NCBI GenBank assembly: GCA_944472155.2
Contig: OX235275.1
Location: forward strand, 31,176,865-31,240,864
Source of the DNA: Trichobilharzia szidati
Lineage: Eukaryota > Platyhelminthes > Trematoda > Strigeidida > Schistosomatidae
Direction of reading: 5' to 3'
Length of the DNA: 64,000 bases
Shown here: positions 52,835 through 64,000 of the stretch, in pieces
Position numbering within the stretch: the first letter of the stretch is position 1
Layout of the letters: each line of letters opens with the position of its first letter
Program-made: the position numbers and the translations under genes
The notes under the pieces: generated by a model
What the model was told of the DNA's origin: nothing
Seen by the model: the letters and a program-made list of their open reading frames with translations, nothing else
Database searches by the model: none

Positions 52835-53005
52835 ATGGTCCCCAAACGACTCTTAAGCTATGCTATCCCAGTAATCTATCGTCTCTGCGCTGTGGGAGTG
52901 ATTATTGCCGCTTTCTTCCTCAGTTACAAATACCTCTATCCTGAACAGTCAATTGATGTGAATAAAGTCTTAAAGTTATTTAGATATCTCAATTTCGTCA
53001 CACTG
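52835..53005 (+). CDS. Membrane-protein gene exon 1
   Basis: 57 codons from ATG to a GTAAGC donor. It encodes a first membrane span (VIYRLCAVGVIIAAFFLS) followed by a polar loop. The following intron is only 42 bp, typical of 5' micro-introns in schistosome genes. Confidence 0.75.
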
Positions 53006-56000
53006 GTAAGCAGGCGTAGCATCTCTTCTATTCTTTCTAATTTCCAGGCTATCCTATTCGTGTACTTCGTGATCGCCACACCACTACAAGCACTCAAACT
53101 GCTCACTATTCATAAATATCTTTATACAAGTATCTTTGCATGCACCTGGGTGAGTAGTTATCACTTGTTGTTATTTGTCTTACTGCTGATTTCATTTTGA
53201 AATAGACGAATGCCGCAGTCTACTGGATAACATTTCTAGCCTACAGACATGTGATTACTGGAATTGAAGAGCTGAAGAATCTGCCATTGTGGTATATGCA
53301 AATCTGTGTAAGTCTATCTTTTGTCGATATATATATATATACGTATGCATAACTTATCTAACTCCCTATTTCAACGACTCACTGGTTACTATAATTGTTA
53401 TTATTTGCTTGTCGCTCTGGGTGAAACAGAGAGAGGGTTTTAGCAGCCCCACTCTCTTTCATCTTTTTCACTGCACTAATTGCTTAGCTAACTTCAGGTC
53501 TGCTCACTACCTTTCAAGGAATAGTCTTTAGAAAAGTGAAGGCAACTATTCACAGCAGTTTTCATCTATCATACTCAACATTTTCGTGCCATAATCAATA
53601 GAAACGTATAAGCATTACTAATATCTTAATGCGAAAGATTTGCAAGCTTTAATACACAGTGAACTTGTCTGAATTCTCTATGAGTGATAAATTTGTATCA
53701 GTCATCTTGACAACCTCCTCTTCTCTGATTTGTTGTTTATTTATGTATCTATTGAACTGCTTTAATTAACTTGGAATTTGAACTTTCTTGTCATGTGGCT
53801 TATTGTTTATTATTAGTTGGGATATAGGATCTATAATAGTGTTGCGTGTGTTTAATAATCGGTGATTCATCTGAGTACCAGGCTTCCAGAAATTCCTTGA
53901 TTATATTCCCATTGTTTCCTCTATTCAAATTTTCTACAATCGGCCAAACAAATTAGTGCAGGGAATTATCTACATGCGTCGATATGAAGAGGTGCAAGTC
54001 GTCCATTTTCCCAGCTAATTTGCGCTCTTGAATTCTGATTTGGAGGGAAACCAAATTTAACCAAAATGGTGTTTACTGCACTTTATGCAGTTTATTTTGC
54101 GATTGATGTTGTGATCTTCCCCACATTTGCTGTTAGATACTTCAATCTTCAGAATATTGAACCAAGCGATTGTGTTTGCTTGAGAATTGTCTGTTACAAA
54201 TAATCTCATTATTCTAGCTGTTATTTCAGAGATATTCTTCATGTGTTCGGTAGAATGAATTTTCCTGTGGTCTTTCAGGATAGTTTATTCGTGCTATTTC
54301 AACTTCAGCTGAAACATTTTCTGATGAAATTGCATGCGTATGGATTCTTCTTGAAGACAGTTTGTTGGCATTTCTCTTCTGTTCTCTTCAACACTGCAGT
54401 GTCACAGTGTTTCAACTGTTTTAAACGATATTTGCACAGGGTTCCTTCTGTGACTCATTGTATTATTCATATTACAGTTGAGGATTTGATCTATGTCTTC
54501 ATATCCTGCATACTCGTGTTTCTAAATGTCTTGTGTGTGTGTGTGTTAGTTCTCTTGACTAAGACATTTTCGAATGGAATTTGTTGTCTGATCCTCCTTC
54601 TCTGCTGAATTGAATGCCTGTAGATATGGCGGTGATTAATTTGTGGGTATATTCTAAGTCAGTTCTTTAATTTAATACGAATGTATCATCGAGATAAGGT
54701 TCTTTGCATTTTGGTTTATATATGGGTAGTGCTAATAATTATATACTTCGTACAACGGCTTCAGCTATTAATCCTGATATCGGCGATCCCATCAGTGTTC
54801 CTTTCATCTCGACATAAATCTGATTATGGAACTGGACACATTTTGTAAGAAGCAACTCTACCAGTTCCATCCATGTCGAACATTGCGATTCGTGTGTTCA
54901 TCAATGCAGAGTAGTCGTCGTCGCCTTATTTCTTTTGTGTGTTTTGAACAAATTGACGTGTACATCGACACCATGATTTCATTGTCACCCACCTGAAGAT
55001 TTTTGATTGTTTGTAAAAGTCGTATTAATTGTAATATATTTCACTCAGACACCCAGTAAACCAGCTCTGCAATCTCTCCCGCTCTCGAGAAGTCTGGGTG
55101 AGGTGTTGGAATAGGTCAAACCCGAGAGTTACATATCCACACATGCCTTGTAGCATTCCATAACCAGTAGTAAGATTTTAATATGGACACAAGCATAAAA
55201 ATGAAAATTTGGAAAGGCCGTATTTGACTTGTCCTTAAATTGTTACCGTTTAATTTCCGAGGTCGTGCAAAAAGAAGTCAGCTACTACTACGTGATTTTC
55301 TAATGAGTTGAAACTATGCTCCCCCCTCCCACACCACCACACACACCTCCAGATGCACATAGAATATTCTTGAACAACTATCGTAAGGATTTAAAAATCA
55401 CGTTTAATAGTTTAAACATAGTATCAACATCCCTAGCAAGTGATTCTTGTTCTTATGGCAGCATAACAGAACTTCTTCTTGCCACTTAAATAGTGTAGAA
55501 CGGAAGCCTGTATCAGTAGGCCACCCGTCAATAACTCATTTGCGTACATGAATCAATTTCCACCAACGAACTGCTCGTAAGTCTGTTGGGTTAGTGGTAA
55601 TGCTGTAAGTGGAGAAGACAAGCACTTTGGTAACGAACATCTGTATGGTGGTAAAGTACACCATAAAGTACACCTTTTTCAGTTATGTATACATATATAA
55701 GTTTGACTAGTTCACGGGATAATTGGCTGTCCTGATTGGATGTCGATTCTCTGAAGGGTAAAACTTCTGTAGCCGCTGACTTAATATGTCATGTCCGATT
55801 TTGACTAATTCCTATCAATCTGCGTCTAAATACATACTACTGATAAATCTCCTCCACAACTCACTCCACAATGTCACTGAACTAATTCACTAGTAATTGA
55901 ACGACGTTCACTCAGAAGTGTCAAGTAGAATATTCTCACAGTATGTAGACATATTCGGTTGTTGCTGATAATGATGATGATAGCTGGGAGAATGAGAATC

Positions 56001-57315
56001 AGAGACAAGTCAGCTCGGATAAGTACTCAGCTATCTCAAGTGAAATCAATTGATAAATTTCTGAGTGATATTCCCGACACAATGAACCAATTTCGTGTCT
56101 AGGTATAAAGTATTTTATCTCCTTTTCTTTTTCTTTTACAAGTCGTCATTTGGAGCATTACTCATCCTGATCGACTTATTCGCATGGAGACCACAGTCTA
56201 CGCGTTTATTAATCTCCCTCATAGTCGCCTTCATCCCACTGCTGAGCTATAATATCTTGTGAGTTACGTTTCTTGAAATTGCAGATATTCACTCGCCTAC
56301 AATATTGCGCTTCATATAAACGCTCAGTACATAATAAGTTCAAACAACGCACATATTGACTGGCGAACCCATGGAAGGTAATTCGAAGGCTCCACTGCCT
56401 AAATAGTTCATTGCATTTGTGCGTATGAAGGTGAGTGACACCAGGCCAAATCTCAGCATGTTTGAGGAGGTAGGGCTGGCCGTCATCACACTCAAGGTTG
56501 CATATACACATTGCTGAATAAGCACCAGACCCTCACTCGAAGTCCACCACCTGCTGAAGTTGCCTCCGACTGTCTGATATTCAAGTAGTCATAGTCATAC
56601 AGCTACAGGAGAATGTCGTGAATTGACAGAAGTTGGAATTCATGTGCTGGCCATTGGATCGGGTGACAGTTGATTAGTTGTGCAAGAAGTTGACTTGTTA
56701 CTTGAAAAGCCTCGACTTCCAGCTCCATTGGGTGCCTGAGTATTACTGAATAGTCCAACAGAAAGATGAAACAGCTGAAAAGTATTCTCAGGTTTTCCAA
56801 TGCTTATCTCACCGAAGTCGATTCAAGATGAAATCTGCAAACCAGTCAAATCCGTGCAGACCAACACTTGAGTAATAAAGGAATATTTTCTTCACTTAGT
56901 TGTCTGTTTCCATCATCTGTGTGCTGTCTTGTACTATACATTTTTAAATATTATTTTTTTTCTCTATAGCATGGAGGTTTCCATCACAGTATACAGTTTC
57001 AGTCCTTATCCACAATTAGACAAAATTTCAGCTGGTTACCGATACCTTGTGTATTCAATCTCATGGGGTTTAACTGGTATATTCACTCTATTCAGTTATG
57101 GATTACTCCGTTTTCTACCGAATGGAAAAAACAAGACTAACGGTTTTAAACAGACATTATCGCCATCATCAACAATAACATCAAAATCAACCGAATCATC
57201 ATCAAGATCAACACTGTCATCACGATCTCCCACAGCATCATTATATTCATCAGCATCCTCACAAGGTAGTGTAGATGAACATCAGAAAAATGCAGAAGAA
57301 TCAGAACAGCCATAA
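52835..57315 (+). CDS. Multi-pass membrane protein, five exons, AIG1/ADTRP-like (tentative)
   Basis: Exons 52835-53005, 53048-53149, 53206-53307, 56143-56258 and 56970-57315 join in frame (phases 0,0,0,2) into 278 residues. Hydrophobic stretches suggest about six membrane spans: residues ~8-31, ~52-76, ~84-104, ~124-138, ~147-172 and ~200-225. A cytosolic-looking Ser/Thr-rich tail of ~50 residues follows. Size, span number and order loosely resemble the AIG1/ADTRP (FAR-17a) family of membrane threonine hydrolases, which cleave fatty-acid esters of hydroxy fatty acids. I cannot place that family's catalytic histidine, so function is not assigned. The ATG at 52835 is the first in the exon. The first three exons are separated by tiny introns (42 and 56 bp); the third and fourth introns (2.8 and 0.7 kb) carry a Penelope fragment and a SINE-2. 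An AATAAA lies at 57566. Confidence 0.75.
53048..53149 (+). CDS. Membrane-protein gene exon 2
   Basis: 34 codons between a TTTCCAG acceptor and a GTGAGT donor, phase 0. It encodes the second span (AILFVYFVIATPLQALKLL) and the start of the third. The following intron is 56 bp. Confidence 0.75.
53206..53307 (+). CDS. Membrane-protein gene exon 3
   Basis: 34 codons between an AAATAG acceptor and a GTAAGT donor, phase 0. It encodes TNAAVYWITFLAYRHVI and a loop with LWYMQIC. The AVYWI...AY motif is the part most like the AIG1/ADTRP family (AVFWIIYAY in my memory of that family). Confidence 0.72.
53940..55000 (-). mobile_element. Penelope-like element (lineage F mate) in intron 3 of the membrane-protein gene
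   Basis: 54242-54057 reads MKNISEITARIM...INCIKCSKHHFG, homologous to the start of the endonuclease frame at 12662. 54830-54740 reads MKGTLMGSPISGLIAEAVV, matching lineage F motif B. Upstream RT to about 55000 is decayed. Confidence 0.78.
56143..56258 (+). CDS. Membrane-protein gene exon 4
   Basis: 116 nt after a strong polypyrimidine acceptor (TTTTACAAG), ending in phase 2 at GTGAGT. It encodes two hydrophobic stretches around LFAWRPQST. The upstream intron is 2.8 kb and holds a degenerate minus-strand Penelope-like element. Confidence 0.72.
56575..56880 (+). repeat. SINE-2 copy (plus) in last intron of the membrane-protein gene
   Basis: ATTGACAGAAGTTGGAATTC, the weak head GGATCGGGTGACAGTTGATT, GATGAAACAGCTGAAAAGTA and the CAACACTTGAGTAATA end. 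Strongly diverged and old. Confidence 0.7.
56970..57315 (+). CDS. Membrane-protein gene exon 5 and stop
   Basis: After acceptor TTTCTCTATAG the exon completes the split codon and encodes MEVSITVYSFSPYP, a last span (VYSISWGLTGIFTLFSYGLL) and a Ser/Thr-rich tail ending ESEQP. Stop is TAA at 57313. AATAAA at 57566-57571 is a plausible cleavage signal, just before a Penelope terminal-repeat fragment. Confidence 0.75.
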
Positions 57316-57574
57316 CATGTCTAACTGTCGTTGAAATACTTTCGTTGCATAAGTTTATTAAAACACATTTGTGTAAAATGTAACTGTGCCACTATTTAGC
57401 CTGAATTTGTACAACGATTTCAATGCCCAATTATATTTTGTCAAATTCGAAATCTACGTTACACCATTATTTTGTGAATTTAATTATTTAGTTATATATG
57501 TGTAAGCCAAGTTCACGTTTAACAGTGTGAAGCAATTTGGTTATTGGGTATATGATATTCACTGAAATAAAAGT

Positions 57575-57720
57575 ATTTTTGTATTTCCCAATGAATGAAA
57601 AACAAAGCGATATTCACGTTTTCGATAACGTCTCGTAATTTAATGCTGCTGCTAACAGCTTTATCAAGGCAGTAGTATTATCAAACCCGAATTTACAAAA
57701 TCTCAGCTGAAATTATACAA
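57575..57720. repeat. Penelope terminal-repeat fragment
   Basis: Matches 9615-9730 (TGAATGAAAAACAAAGCGAT, ATTTAATGCTGCTGCTAACA). It begins a few bases after the AATAAA of the membrane-protein gene. Confidence 0.55.
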
Positions 57721-57839
57721 CAACTTAATCATCCTTCCTCAGCATCGGGTCATTTTCGCCTTGTCAAGTTGGTCAGTTGGCGAAGATAACAAAACCAGGT
57801 GTAGATTGTTGGATTTGATAAGTGTATAAAAATCATAAA

Positions 57840-60200
57840 AGCAGCGTGTGTTTACATAATGAAATTGCTTGTCACATCCGTGTTGATTTTGTTATTTACT
57901 GAGGCACTGCGTGAGTGCTGTTACAGGGTCAAATTCTGTTTCATTTCATCATTCCTATTCAGATAATTTGGATTCCATTTGATATGAAGTGCTTCTGATA
58001 TCAGACATACTTGGTGATTTCTGAACTTTTCCTGGATGATGATTTCAATATTGTCAAAATCAATTTTGTGGCCTGATTCTACAGCTTTTCTAGTTCACTA
58101 ACTGGATTTCTCGGTGGTCGAACAGACACTCACTCCACAGTGTATATTTCTTCTGATTTTGATTTCTTGCGATGTTCATTCAATATATTTCGCATCATAT
58201 TCCAAGCATTCGATTGTATAGACACAATTATACAGAGAATCCTTAGGGATTCGGTCGTTTATATGGACATGGTTGCTTTGCAGTTTGTCGAATGTATTGC
58301 AGAAAACTCTGATGTCGAGCGTATTGAGTACTCTTCTGATAACCTCTGACGTGTCTGATCTATGTGGAATGACAACAGATGAGGCCCATGTTGTCCGGAA
58401 TACGTTTTTGACACAATCTAATGTCAGTGTTGATTTTGTTGATGAAGTCCTTGGGTAGTTGTTTTGCTTGAGAGTCTCAGTAATGTTTCATATTACTTCT
58501 TCTTTTTCTTTCTCATCGCTTATTGGGGACTGTGCTCGTCTAAGATACTGACACATTTCCACTGAGTGTGGGAGGGTTGGTTGTATGAAGTCTGAATGTT
58601 TGTTACAGTGGGTTTTCTTCCTGAATATGGATATACAATAGTGTCCGTTTTCCCTCCTCTCAACTAGCCAGGCAGACTAGAAATGCTGGTTCACAGACGT
58701 CTGATTCTGCTTCTCAAGTAAACTGGTTTCTGGGAGATGGATTGTTTATTTTCTCCAGGAATGAGCTGTGTACATCTCGTTTTAGCACTACGAAAGTATC
58801 ATCTGCATATCTTAGACATATTTTAGGGGTGAGTGTGCTTGAAAAGATGTTACTTTCGAATCTGCTGATGAAAAGATCAGGAGCTATCGGGGAAACTCGT
58901 GAATCCATAGCAACATCATTTGTCTGTCTAAATAAATTCCCTTTAAATGTAGAATAATTACATTCTAGACAGAATTTGAAGCTCTGAATTATTTCAGTGG
59001 TGTCCATTGGAGATCTGTGTGATAGGGTTGTGCCTGATTCCGGAAAACTGGAAATGAAATGATGCATTGCATGAGTAATTATCACAGCTTTCCGTAAAAT
59101 CTTCTTTATCAATTTCTCGGTGTTCTATTTGAGCTTTGCAATCATATGAATCTTTCACAATATTTTGAGTGTTCTTTTCCAGTGGATGTAGTATCGAAAA
59201 TAAGTATTTGAAGAGGTTGCATAACGGTGCGTTGGTAAAATGTACAAATGCTGTCATTGGAACTGAAGGATTATGTAACTTTGTTGTCTGTAGAATCTTG
59301 CAGGTATGTAAGGTTTTGGCTTCAGTTTACAGCGGAGAGAATTTCCAATTTTGGATTTCATTTGTTGAAGGATTCGGTTGGTATTTAATTTCATTTTGTT
59401 GAATTCGCCAGATTTCTTCTTTTCTTCAGCCTAAGTATGGACTGTCGGATAGGTATTCAGACGTCTTCGATTCCTAACCAATCATGTTCATTATCACAGT
59501 GACGTTTCTTTCATCACCTTTAGTTATAAAGATGCTTTTCACATTTTTCACAATACTTAGCGCCTCATATTCCTGTTTAGTGAGAAATGATGGAATCTTT
59601 CGTTGTGTCATGATACCTTTTTTTGGCGAATGGATCCTGGTTCTTTACTGGTGAATTATTGTAGAGCAAGTATGATCATAGGTGCTATTTTCCCGACAGG
59701 TACTAGATTTTTAGCAATACTGAAATTCAAATATCTCTGAAGTAATGAAATTTTGTTTTTCGGTCAGTGTCTTGTCTGACATGATGTGTATGGTTATAAT
59801 CTTCCTCAAATCATTAATTCAGATTTACTTCTGTTATTTCCTTCATTCCAGTTTCATGAAATTCGGTATTTCTCTCCTTTTGGTGACATTAGGGAAATGG
59901 GATTCTCTTTCATTCAAAACATTTTGAAAGGTTTCGTATACAAAACTTGTAACAAGTATTATTAAGCGGTCACCTACATTTGAAATTCTCACTCGCTCGA
60001 TCGAGAAGATTCAGGCTTGATGTTGAAGTCATGTTATCGTTCTCTGAAAAGCAGATTTTAGGGATGTGTTTTGAGAAGAGTACGGATGTTTGCGAATATT
60101 GACGAAGTTTCACTCACCGAGACTTTTGACTGATTTCAGTCTGTAGACAACGTGCGTTGAAGATACGATGATTATAGAAGTTACATTTCTGCTTCGATAA
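57840..60200 (-). mobile_element. Penelope-like element (lineage K, copy 2)
   Basis: Right to left: N-terminal RT region (ITKGDERNVTVIMNMIG at ~59510), RT palm 59112-58714, linker, GIY-YIG (58240-58060) and the tail near 57960 matching 35150-35230. The N-terminal part is present here but missing in copy 1. Frameshifts throughout. Confidence 0.8.
58714..59112 (-). pseudogene. Penelope RT palm (lineage K), altered motifs
   Basis: FRQTNDVAMDSRVSPIAPDL (motif B with GSP changed to DSR) and KICLRYADDTFVVLKRD (catalytic YADD). Open for 132 codons only. Confidence 0.72.
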
Positions 60201-60239
60201 AGTCGAAACCACGTTCAATTTTAACAGTTTGAGGAAATT

Positions 60240-60740
60240 TAGCATTGATGAAATTAAGAAAATCAGTTCAAAGAACTTTTAATGCTGGTGAACTACACGT
60301 CTTATTCTCCACACGACCGATGGTGATTCGTCGACTGAAAGATAAAGTATGTAGACTAGCCACTTCCAATTGTATCTACCGATTCAACTGCACTTGTGGA
60401 GCGATTGATTTCGGCCGTTGCTCTCCAAACCTGATTTTTCGTGCTCCAGAACATCTCCCAGTAGGGCTAAGTAAAGGTGTAATGAAAACCATCAACAGTT
60501 CGATATTAGACCATCTGGTCCAAACCAGCCACAAAGCCAGCCAGCATTGGAGATTCCTTCTCTACCATCTATCGGGTGCCAAATAAATTGCTAAAAACAT
60601 CTAAGTACCACGTGCTCCAAACAGCAGAGGGTATCGCAGTTCGCGTGAAACAACCAGTGCTTTGTGCGGAAAAGAAGCAAGTCCGGCGACTATTACTGCC
60701 GTGGCCTTCAGTACGGACTATAAACTCATGAATTGGCATT
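60240..60740 (+). mobile_element. Penelope GIY-YIG fragment (lineage O mate)
   Basis: SVQRTFNAGELHVLFSTRPM, CIYRFNCTCGAIDFGRCSPN and RAPEHLPVGLSKGV: near copy of 30560-30800. The YVG core reads DFG. The frame is lost after the His region (VQTSHKASQ). Confidence 0.78.
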
Positions 60741-61479
60741 ATTATCTTTCCTAATATTTCTTACTTTGTCAATTCGTGGTGTATAGCTATTCCCCTGACT
60801 AATGCCTACAATCAGTGGAAACACCATCTTGGCACAGTCGACCCCACAGGTCGTAAAATACCTCAGTACAATTTGAGGACATCTAACAAGAAGTTATCAG
60901 TTAGCTGGAGATTGATATTTACATTATGCGATTTCCTAGGGATCTAAATATATATTTCATTGTAGATTTCATCGCGATCACTGAAAGCACCAAGGGGGGC
61001 AGGCGGGGTTGTGCTGGTATTGAAAATGTTCACCAAACTGTTTTCACACTAAAAGTTCATTAGCAATGATACGATGAAGGTGGATGGAAGGAATGGAATG
61101 GACATGTTTCATGAACTTATAATTATACTCTGCAATCGAATTCTCGTCTCAAAAAATTACACAGCAGAATTTAGGCATATACGAATTTTCGCTGTAATTT
61201 CTCAGCAGGCTTTACAAATACACAATAAACTGTCTTCAACCCTTGGGAAAAATGATTGGTCGTGTGTTTTGTCACACAACAAGTTGAGAATTATAATAAG
61301 GCAATATTGACAAGTAAGAAAGTACCAGAACAAGTCAAAATGGGAAATGTAGTTATAATTATGGTAAGAATAAACATAACATAATAGTAACAATCAACAT
61401 AGTAATGATAATATTGATGATAAGTCGGGGGCGGGAGTCAAACAAAATGAAATAAGCAAGACGATAAATGAATAAGGCC

Positions 61480-61720
61480 AAAGGATGAGTTAGTGCGTTG
61501 GTGGCTCGCCAACCACGCCCCATGTGATCCGGTGTTTGATCCCTTGTGGACGCACCCCATTTCCTCGCCAAGGCACTAATAAGACTGGTAAAGGGAAAAG
61601 GAAGGTTGGGCATGAGGCTAGCGACTCTATCCTGTAGAAAATAAATACCACTGCTGCCTCAACTTCAAGCCTCTAGCGTGAAGCTCTATGTTCCACTGAA
61701 AACATGAAGGAATAAAAAAT
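61480..61720. repeat. LINE-tail-like repeat
   Basis: Shares GTTGGGCATGAGGCTAGCGA with 39550 and the AGCTCTATGTTCCACT...GGAATAAA pattern with 26870. The GTGATCC.GTGTTTGATCCC segment may be a decayed box B. Confidence 0.4.
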
Positions 61721-61729
61721 TGGGTGAGG

Positions 61730-61855
61730 ATTATCATACTTTAGCATAGACGGATGATGACAATAGGCGTTGGAGAGTTTGAACAAACTTTCCAAACTCT
61801 CATGGCCTTAGTCAGTCTATGTTAACGTAAGATAATCCGTATTCATACGCTGGTT
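61730..61855. repeat. Small fold-back of a Penelope endonuclease end
   Basis: CATACTTTAGCATAGACGGA resembles 35828-35850 (lineage L). The following AAACTTTCCAAACTCTCATGGCC is its inverted continuation, giving a short hairpin. Confidence 0.4.
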
Positions 61856-62205
61856 GTAATTATTTTTCCTTTTATTTATTCAATTTGTACGTGCTTCCCT
61901 CATTATTATTATTATTACTGTTATTACGTCGAGTGTTATAATTATTATTCTAACTTTGAACTGTTTTCCGGTATCATTTCGGTTGGCACATTGAATTTAG
62001 CAATGTCATATCGTCAGAATGTTTCAACTGACTACTAATCCCATTATCTCTACAACCCCGCCACCTTTTGACAAATATACATTGCATGAACTATTTTACA
62101 AAGTGCAGAGCCAATTAGTTTTTGTTACGAATGATGATAATATTTTATTATTTAATTCACGCATCCGATAAGAAATTACCAATGATGTTTACTTTCCGAG
62201 TGAGA

Positions 62206-62870
62206 CTGTTAGACTGAAATTTTACACCCTAGAATTGGGTAGTAGCAAAATTTTGATTTTGATTTATCATATATTGGTGGCTGATACTAACAACGACGCT
62301 TGTGACCACCGATCATTTTCTCACGACTGTCATTCATGAAATAACTGTATATAAATGTGATTGTACAGCTAAAGTGAGAATGTGAATTCGCTGAAAATTT
62401 GCCTCTTTTCTCAGCTACTTGACTTGTTTTCACCAAAGCCAACATCATCTACACAATAAATTACGGCATCACTCAAGATACTACTAGCTGATTTACATAA
62501 GTAGTTTGAAGCCACTCACGCGAATCGTTAGTGTTTTGCGAAGAAAGCAGAAGTGATCTGAGCTTCATACGGCCTTTTCGATTGTCTTGGACCGACAGCT
62601 TTAGTGAAGTATCTGATTTGACACAGTTCAGGAAACGGAATCATTTCAAACTATCGAATTTGTGGCTGGCTAGCTACATAGGCGAACTGTCAATGACGTA
62701 CATCTAATTTTAAATTCCCACTTATCTCTGAATATTATATACGCTACCCAATAAAGCCAATATGGTGGACATAGCGTGTTAGGCATTCAAGGGAGGGAAA
62801 CTGTGAAACTGAAATTTTACACCCTCAAATTGGGTAATCGCAAATTGGGAATTGGGATTTATGGCATATT
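62206..62870. repeat. Pair of direct repeats of about 75 bp
   Basis: 62208-62282 and 62797-62870 share CTGAAATTTTACACCCT, AATTGGGTA.T.GCAAA and GATTTAT..CATATTGG. The interval contains nothing recognised. They could be terminal repeats or solo fragments of an unknown element. Confidence 0.5.
62335..62420 (+). repeat. Penelope terminal-repeat fragment with decayed hammerhead
   Basis: TGATTGTACAGCTAAAGTGA, GAATTCGCTGAAAATTTGCC and TCTTTTCTCAGCTACTTG follow the order of the motif at 36280-36335 with many changes. Confidence 0.4.
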
Positions 62871-63079
62871 GGAGAATGTCTGTGCGTTGATTTGAAGCAG
62901 TCATTCTCGGGTCATCTGTCAGTCTAGCTGACATGATTCTGTAGAAAACAGAACTGACGGTATTCTTTTTGGATAGCCATTTTGCATCTCAGAATTAAAC
63001 TGGTAATGTGGAAGAAGCAATGCTGAATGTACTCAGAGAGAGGTTAGTTTGCGTACTTTGGAACAGTGTTCTTAAATAT

Positions 63080-63999
63080 TCCCATTTTTAATATTAGAAC
63101 AAGACATATAAGCGAACAATACTGTTTTCAGTTAGATCTTCTTCAGACTTTACTCTAATTCACATAGATTTATATTTGAATGAGGCATTATAGAAGACAA
63201 ATTTCGCGAGATGAAATCATTTCGTAGTTTCTTTACAACCACTTTACAACTAACATGTTTAACAATATTAAAATAAAGTTTATGACAATTACTCAGTTAA
63301 ATAAAAAGCACAAAAGTACATACTAATGACCAATCATATTTAGATAGGTCATGTAGTCCAGGGTAGTCTATTGATTTTTGTACACACAGTTTAGGCTGTA
63401 TGTGATTAATCCCAAAGTGCTTCCATCACCTTCAGTAGCCTTGAATTAGAGGTATGTGAAATATTTGTGAAACAGTAATTAATATTGATCCTGTGACCTG
63501 ACATTAATAAGTGTTTTGTATGGATGATGCTGGATTTCTATTCAGATTACTCGCATTGGGATTTTCTATATGATTTAGTATCCATTTTGGAACATGTTCT
63601 TTCCGACGATGACATTGGAACATTCTGTTGGTTCTACCTATATAGGTGTCACCGCAGCTGCAGGTGAACTTGTAGATACAGTTTGAAGTAGAGTCCATTA
63701 ATCGCATGCACAGGGATTAAGAATGTTTGGCATGTGAGGGAAAGAGATGTGACGTAGAATGTGCGTTTGATGACTGACCGAAGTCTTTGAGCTGTCAATT
63801 GCATAATGTGATCACCCTTGAATTGTAGGTTATTAAAGACAGCTTTCTTTGGTACAGAATCTGTCTTTTCTAGATGTATTCTTTCTTCACTGTGACAAGT
63901 GATAAAGTTTTCTGGATAACCATCAGCTAATAAAACTGAATGTATATGTCGAAACTCATCCATCACTGTGAAAAATAGATCACTGAATCGTTCCATCAT
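63080..63999 (-). mobile_element. Penelope-like element (lineage R), runs off the right edge
   Basis: 63999-63649 reads the RT C terminus/linker (LLADGYPENFITCHSEERIH, SVPKKAVFNNLQFKGDHIMQ, LRSVIKRTFYVTSL). 63707-63504 reads CIYKFTCSCGDTYIGRTNRM and the rest of a GIY-YIG core. The two frames overlap with a shift. A terminal repeat may occupy 63080-63300. Confidence 0.82.
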
Positions 64000-64000
64000 C

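Noticed and set aside
56209..56511. 100-codon minus frame
   Set aside because: Overlaps the conserved exon 4 of the membrane-protein gene on the other strand and shows no domain.

Overview
The window looks like a nuclear chromosome segment of a parasitic flatworm, most probably a blood fluke (Schistosomatidae). The grounds are: AT-rich sequence; GT-AG introns of up to ~9.5 kb; many Penelope-like elements (PLEs: reverse transcriptase plus GIY-YIG endonuclease); RTE-clade LINE fragments; and tRNA-headed SINEs with a hammerhead-ribozyme fold, including one that resembles the schistosome Sm-alpha family. The species assignment is inference. There are no operons, bacterial genes or CRISPR arrays.

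Two host genes are supported, both on the + strand. (1) The last seven exons (5225-37262) of a CC2D2A-like ciliary transition-zone gene. They splice in one frame into 405 C-terminal residues, and the gene starts to the left of the window. Its six introns (about 31 kb) are packed with repeats. (2) A complete five-exon gene (52835-57315) for a 278-residue multi-pass membrane protein with weak resemblance to the AIG1/ADTRP family.

Everything else recognisable is repeat. PLE remnants of several lineages lie at 0.5-1.6, 1.9-2.3, 7-9.4, 11.9-13.3, 20.8-22.6, 27.2-29.1, 30.2-32.7, 35.0-36.9, 40.9-42.9, 46.4-51.4, 51.7-52.0, 53.9-55.0, 57.6-60.7 and 63.1-64.0 kb. RTE LINE pieces lie at 5.4-6.9, 11.1-11.8, 19.3-20.0, 25.4-26.7, 33.1-34.4, 38.0-40.4 and 43.3-46.0 kb. 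Three tRNA-derived SINE families (called here SINE-1, Sm-alpha-like; SINE-2; SINE-3) fill most of the rest.

The most unusual structure is a composite SINE-2 element: an antisense unit, a spacer and a sense unit. It occurs three times (4240-4896, 24061-24668, 29094-29726), each time between 11-13 bp target-site duplications, so the palindrome appears to move as one unit. All three SINE families keep a hammerhead skeleton whose stem III is a perfect palindrome that differs between families. Two PLE terminal repeats carry a second hammerhead class with compensatory stem changes. One antisense PLE appears to supply the polypyrimidine tract of the last CC2D2A splice acceptor.

Stretches where nothing was recognised: 1-480, 3620-4226, 7740-7860, 13270-13970, 14460-14795, 23400-23942 (except a short AC tract), 32700-33085, 34430-34960, 37263-38030, 40460-40900, 45970-46430, 52045-52740, 55010-56142, 60745-61480 and 61860-63080 (except a pair of short direct repeats).
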